Shown piece after piece: positions 60,712 through 64,000 of a DNA stretch of 64,000 nucleotides. The DNA is from Acidobacteriota bacterium. Lineage in GTDB: Bacteria; Acidobacteriota; Terriglobia; Terriglobales; Acidobacteriaceae. The stretch covers positions 1 to 64,000 of the forward strand of contig JAJYBU010000009.1 of NCBI GenBank assembly GCA_021778845.1, in the 5' to 3' direction. Under the pieces are notes generated by a model. The model did no database searches. It was given only the letters and a program-made list of their open reading frames with translations, and was not told the DNA's origin. Positions within the stretch are counted from its first letter, which is position 1; each line of letters opens with the position of its first letter. The translations under genes and the position numbers were made by a program.

Positions 60712-60939
60712 CTATTTATAGGGGCAGTGGCGGCAGCCGGAGTTGCAGCAGTGGCCGCGGCGGAGATGATAGGCGGCGGTGAAGACGAGGGTTGGGCCTT
60801 CCATGTAGAAGTCTTCAGGGCGGAGCGGAGGCCTTCCCTCCGGGGCTAAAGCCCGCTGACTTTTTTCTCGCTCTACGGACGGGCTGAAGCCTGTCCCCTT
60901 CAATGCGTCTGAGCGCGAAGGATCGTTGCTGTCGCTCAT
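60712..60939 (-). CDS. DUF5522 mini-protein with embedded repeat peptide
   Basis: The 75-aa protein ends in YHLRRGHCCNSGCRHCPYK, a cysteine-rich signature of the DUF5522 family that may bind metal. Residues about 13-36 (KGTGFSPSVEREKSQRALAP) come from a dispersed repeat at 60831-60903, so the family-like part is only about half of the protein. Its ATG overlaps the stop of the lhr-like gene (ATGA), so translation is likely coupled. It is too short to appear alone in the ORF track. Confidence 0.75.
   Translation of the reverse strand: MSDSNDPSRSDALKGTGFSPSVEREKSQRALAPEGRPPLRPEDFYMEGPTLVFTAAYHLRRGHCCNSGCRHCPYK
60831..60903 (-). repeat. dispersed repeat family C, inside the DUF5522 gene
   Basis: The block contains GGGCTAAAGCCCGCTGAC and CGGGCTGAAGCCTGTCCCC, two short palindromes of the form GGGCT..AGCCC about 35 nt apart. 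I recognise it as a repeat common in Terriglobales genomes (from memory). It codes in-frame for a linker-like peptide in the mini-protein. Confidence 0.6.
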
Positions 60940-63900
60940 GAGAAGAGACCGGGGGAGGGTGCGGGCTGGGAGGTGCGGGAGGCGAGGGCTTCGGCGCGGA
61001 GCAGGTCGGAGATGCTGCGGGTGCGAGGGGTGCGAATGGGCTTGGCAGGGGCTTCGGATTCGGGGGAGGGGGGTTCGCTGGCGACGGAGCCGTTGAGGTA
61101 GGTGACGGCGCGGCCGGGGATGGCGGGGACGCGGTCGCCGGGGACGAGGATGCCGGCGAGGTTGAGTGGGTCCGCGGCAGCTATGGAGATGGCTGGTTCG
61201 GTGGCGCGGGCTTCGTGCTGTTTGCGGAATTTGCGGAGGCTGTCGACGGCTTCGGGGAGGGCGTACTGCTCGCCGAAGGGGCCGGAGATGAAGCGGCCGC
61301 CACGGATCTCGCCACGGGCTTCGAGACGGCGGAGGATGGGGAGGAGGTCGCGCCACCTGGGAGCGTTGGCTTCGCGGGCGAGAAGTTCGCGGAAGAGGAC
61401 GCCGTAGCGGCAGAGGAGGATGCGGGCGTGGGCGTCGAGTGCGGCGTCGGTGCGGCGGGCGTGGTCGATGGCGGCTTGCGACCCCACCCATGACGATGAT
61501 GCTGTCATGGATGGGGCACCCGGAATGGTCGCGAGGAGCGGCTGCGCCCCGGATAACAACGACCAGCGGCCGGCGGTGGTGCGGGCGGCGGCGCGCTTGC
61601 GGAGGGTCGGGGCGGCGGTAGTGGAGGTTGTCGCGGACTTGCGGCGGGGGTCCATCATCGAGCGGAGTTGGTCGAAGCCGTCGGCCGAGGCGAGGCCGGC
61701 GGTGGCGAGTTCCCAGAGGGCGGTGGTGGTTTGGAGTTTGGTGAGGCCTGAGAGGCGCTGAAGATCGGCGGTGAAGGCGGCGCCGTGGGCGGTGAGAAGC
61801 GCTCGGAGGGTTTGGGCTTCGGGCGAGAGGGATTGGGTGAGGATGGACTCGTCGATGGACTTGGAGGCGAGGGCGTGGTGGAGCCAGTCGGTGGAGTCGC
61901 GGAGGTAGAAGGTGATGGGCGCGGCGGTGGTGGGGATGACGCGGCGGGGCGCGGTTCTGGGCTGTGAGGATGGATCGTCGCCAGCAGAAACTGCGGGTCT
62001 CTCCGCTGCGTCCGCAAAGTACGCGGACTCCGGTCGAGATGACAACTTTGTGGAGCCACGAGATGACAAATTTGTGGAGCCACGAGATGGCAGAGTTGCG
62101 GAAGCGGGGGCCGAGGACCATGCGGGGTGGGGGGAGAGGCGGCCCCAGGCGATGACGCCGGCGAGGCAGAGGTTGTCGAGCCACTGGGAGTCGTAGTTGG
62201 CGACGCGGGCGGGAAGGAGGGTGCGCTCCCACTCGATGGCGGGGGCTTCGAAGCCTTCGAGTTGCTCGATGGCCGCGAGGACGGCTTCTTCGCCGGTGGG
62301 CCTGGGGTTGGCTTCGGTTTGCGGGGCGAGGTGGTGCCAGTCGAGGAGCCAGCGCATGAAGACGGTGGGCGTGACGGGCTCAACCTGCTTGCGCAGCGTG
62401 CCGAGGGTGAGGCGGTGGATGCGTTGCAGGATGCGGCGCTCGCACCACTCGGTTTCGTGAGGTGCTTCGGGGGACGGTGCGGGGTTTTCGAAGACGCCGC
62501 GGAGGGCGAGGCCCTGTAGCTCCATGGTGAGGAGAGACTGGAGGATGCTGGCAGCAGGAAGGTGGGTGAGTGCGGCGAGATGCGCGGCGGTGGTGGGGCC
62601 GAGGAGTTGGAGCCAGCCCTGAGTGAGGGCGAGCGTGGCTTCTTGCGGGCCCACGTGAGGCGACGATGGGGCACCCGGCTTCGTTGGCGCAGCGGGCGGA
62701 ATACTGAGATCCTTCGCTGCGCTCTGGATGACGGCGTCCAAAGGGTGGGCGATACAAGTGGGCCAGAGAGCGGCGGCTTCGGGGAGACGCTCGGTGGCGA
62801 TCCAGGCGGGCGAGCCGTCGAGGTCGATGCAGTGGGCTCGGCCTTGTTGGGCTAGGCGGTCGAAGAAGAGGGGCCAGTGGTGGGTGGAGCGGGAGATTGT
62901 CGCGGGTGTTGAAACCCAGGTCCGAGAGTCCGGACCCGGGGCACCCAGAGTGTCGAGGCAATGAAGAGGCAGCGCGATGAGTTGGAGGAGAAGGTCGTGG
63001 AGTTCGTGCTCGTCGCGGAGGTCGGGCCAGAGCTGGGTGCGGATGGTGGCGATGGCGGCGGGGTCGATGCGGCCGGGAGATTCAGGGAGACGCGAGGGGA
63101 CGTTGCCGCGCGTGGCGACGGCGCGGGCGCGGCGGGCGACGGCGTCCTCGGGATCGAGGAAGGCGTAGGGCATGGCGTGGATGAGCTCGTGCGCGAAGAC
63201 GGATGGGATGGGCGTGTCTATCGCCAAAGTACGGATAGCTCCGGAAGAGATGCCGCTGAGGACTTCGAGGAGGCCGTCGATGTCCATGGCCTCGGTGAGG
63301 GTGTCCTTCATGACCTCGCGGACGAGGGGGTGGTCGGGAATTTCGATGTCGCCGGACATGGTCTCGGGGCAGGCGGAGGCGTGGGGGAAGACGCTGGCGA
63401 GGAGGTCGTCGGAGCGGGTGCGCTGGATCTGCGGGGCGACGCGCTTTCCCTTCTGCATGCGCAGGAGCTGGAGGCTGCGGCCGGCGGCCCAGCGCCAACG
63501 ATTTTTGAAGAGTGGCGAGGGGATCGAGGCCTGCTCGAGGAGGTCGCGGGCGGTGAGGGTGGTGAGGAAGTGGAAGACGTCGGCGAGCGGGAAGCTGTGC
63601 TGCTCGGCGAGGGAGATGTTGATGCCGTTGTCAGTGGCGGCGGCCTGGAGTTCGAAGTTGAAGCCGCGGCAGAAGCGCTTGCGGAGGGCGAGGCCCCAGG
63701 CCTTGTTGAGGCGGCCGCCGAAGGGTGCGTGGAGGATGAGTTGCTGGCCGCCGCCTTCGTCGAAGAAACGCTCGGCGATGAGGGTGGTTTTGGTGGGGAC
63801 GGCGCCGAGGACGGCGCGGCCGTGGACGATGTAGGTGATGATTTGGAGCGCGGCGGAGGCGGAGAGGAAGCACTCGCGCTGGAGGAAGGCGATGGTGGCG

Positions 63901-64000
63901 TGGAGTTGGTGTTGGGGGTCATGGGGATCCGGACTACAGGTCTCTCCACTGCGCTGCGCTCCGGTCGAGATGACAGGGTTTAGAAGATGCGCGGAAGTTA
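60936..64000 (-). CDS. Lhr-type ATP-dependent helicase, C-terminal 1020 residues (5' end outside window)
   Basis: The frame is open from the window edge to the TGA at 60936. Sequence typical of the Lhr core after the helicase domains is present: LILHAPFGGRLNKAWGLALRKRFC, FNFELQAAATDNG and IQRTRSDDLLASVFP, followed by the Lhr C-terminal winged-helix and beta-barrel parts. The ORF track shows only from an internal Met at 63458. The DEAD-box domains lie beyond the window. Lhr proteins are 3'-5' DNA/RNA-DNA helicases in DNA repair. At least five dispersed repeats interrupt the coding sequence without breaking the frame. It overlaps the DUF5522 gene by ATGA. Confidence 0.85.
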   Translation of the reverse strand, partial: TSAHLLNPVISTGAQRSGETCSPDPHDPQHQLHATIAFLQRECFLSASAALQIITYIVHGRAVLGAVPTKTTLIAERFFDEGGGQQLILHAPFGGRLNKAWGLALRKRFCRGFNFELQAAATDNGINISLAEQHSFPLADVFHFLTTLTARDLLEQASIPSPLFKNRWRWAAGRSLQLLRMQKGKRVAPQIQRTRSDDLLASVFPHASACPETMSGDIEIPDHPLVREVMKDTLTEAMDIDGLLEVLSGISSGAIRTLAIDTPIPSVFAHELIHAMPYAFLDPEDAVARRARAVATRGNVPSRLPESPGRIDPAAIATIRTQLWPDLRDEHELHDLLLQLIALPLHCLDTLGAPGPDSRTWVSTPATISRSTHHWPLFFDRLAQQGRAHCIDLDGSPAWIATERLPEAAALWPTCIAHPLDAVIQSAAKDLSIPPAAPTKPGAPSSPHVGPQEATLALTQGWLQLLGPTTAAHLAALTHLPAASILQSLLTMELQGLALRGVFENPAPSPEAPHETEWCERRILQRIHRLTLGTLRKQVEPVTPTVFMRWLLDWHHLAPQTEANPRPTGEEAVLAAIEQLEGFEAPAIEWERTLLPARVANYDSQWLDNLCLAGVIAWGRLSPHPAWSSAPASATLPSRGSTNLSSRGSTKLSSRPESAYFADAAERPAVSAGDDPSSQPRTAPRRVIPTTAAPITFYLRDSTDWLHHALASKSIDESILTQSLSPEAQTLRALLTAHGAAFTADLQRLSGLTKLQTTTALWELATAGLASADGFDQLRSMMDPRRKSATTSTTAAPTLRKRAAARTTAGRWSLLSGAQPLLATIPGAPSMTASSSWVGSQAAIDHARRTDAALDAHARILLCRYGVLFRELLAREANAPRWRDLLPILRRLEARGEIRGGRFISGPFGEQYALPEAVDSLRKFRKQHEARATEPAISIAAADPLNLAGILVPGDRVPAIPGRAVTYLNGSVASEPPSPESEAPAKPIRTPRTRSISDLLRAEALASRTSQPAPSPGLFS
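61475..61528 (-). repeat. palindromic repeat family B inside the lhr-like gene
   Basis: CCCCACCCATGAC and GTCATGGATGGGG form 13-bp arms (one mismatch) around a 9-nt loop at 61482-61516. The mismatch is at the same place as in the intergenic copy at 2466-2499. It encodes GAPSMTASSSWVGSQ in the helicase frame. Confidence 0.75.
61995..62095 (-). repeat. composite family A repeat with 24-bp tandem units, inside the lhr-like gene
   Basis: A split family A copy (TCTCTCCGCTGCG, a 17-bp insertion TCCGCAAAGTACGCGGA, then CTCCGGTCGAGATGACAA) is followed by two 24-bp units beginning TTTGTGGAGCCACGAGATG at 62047 and 62071. The inner insertion is itself palindromic. In frame it reads LSSRGSTKLSSRPESAYFAD and similar. 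Confidence 0.75.
62645..62732 (-). repeat. two adjacent dispersed repeats inside the lhr-like gene
   Basis: A family-B-like palindrome (GGGCCCACGTGAGGCGACGA then TGGGGCACCC) is followed by CTGAGATCCTTCGCTGCGCT CTGGATGAC, a variant of a well-known repeat. In frame it reads VIQSAAKDLS and TKPGAPSSPHVG. Confidence 0.65.
62914..62946 (-). repeat. family-B-like palindrome inside the lhr-like gene
   Basis: ACCCAGGTCCGAGAGTCCGG followed by ACCCGGGGCACCC holds the inverted pair GGTCCG/CGGACC and the GGGGCACCC end that marks family B. It encodes GAPGPDSRTWVS. Confidence 0.55.
63937..63981 (-). repeat. dispersed repeat family A inside the lhr-like gene
   Basis: This matches the glmS copy at 1915-1959 at 43 of 45 bases but is read in another frame, giving [15 protein letters not shown] instead of [13 protein letters not shown]. 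Confidence 0.85.

Overview
The window looks like chromosome of a high-GC acidobacterium of the Terriglobus/Granulicella/Edaphobacter kind (order Terriglobales). This is inferred from the content: VWFA-related proteins beside an Oar-like TonB-dependent receptor, a GH79 enzyme resembling the one from Acidobacterium capsulatum, long Ig-like/NHL surface proteins, and several families of short dispersed repeats I associate with these genera. No similarity search could be run. All family assignments come from motifs and remembered family architecture.

Layout. 1-406: the tail of an IS630-type transposase and a 43-aa membrane microprotein. 407-12383 (minus strand): glmS with an in-frame repeat insertion, a GH79 glycosidase, a Pro/Ala/Gln-rich membrane protein, a histidine kinase/response regulator pair, an outer-membrane beta-barrel protein and a 1326-aa NHL/Ig-like protein. 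12918-20638: a MoxR-type cluster (membrane protein, DUF4129, DUF4350, MoxR ATPase, DUF58, inverted SpoIIM, RDD). 20765-25498: an M61 PDZ protease, a sodium:solute symporter, an extremely acidic protein and a DUF1440 protein. 25664-32426: five tightly packed genes that look like the late part of a staphyloxanthin-type C30 carotenoid pathway (two CrtN/CrtP-like flavoenzymes, an aldehyde dehydrogenase, an acyltransferase, a glycosyltransferase).

32423-35947 (minus): dinG, a small membrane protein, queD and queE. 36033-39840: der with a long basic N-terminal extension, trmFO and a GNAT acetyltransferase. 39915-45867 (plus): an envelope operon (waaA, lpxK, waaC-like, an ICMT-like methyltransferase, DUF3108, DUF2007) that ends in queC. 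With queD and queE this gives three steps of the 7-deazaguanine (preQ0) pathway. 45903-48895: a secreted TPR protein, a strong hairpin, and moeA-moaC for molybdenum cofactor. 49441-52371 (minus): egtB and egtD (ergothioneine), separated by repeat-rich DNA with two perfect-register hexanucleotide arrays. 52641-60670: a DUF5666 protein, an Oar-like receptor and two VWFA-related proteins. 60712-64000 (minus): a DUF5522 mini-protein and the 3' part of an Lhr-type helicase gene.

The most unusual feature is a set of short dispersed repeats that lie in-frame inside protein-coding genes. One 45-bp repeat occurs in glmS and in the lhr-like gene at 43/45 identity, and it is read in a different frame in each. 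The lhr-like gene carries about five such inserts, and the DUF5522 gene is about one third repeat. The same repeat families also occur between genes, and one of them is followed by the hexanucleotide arrays. This resembles the protein-inserting palindromic elements known from Rickettsia, but the sequences are different.
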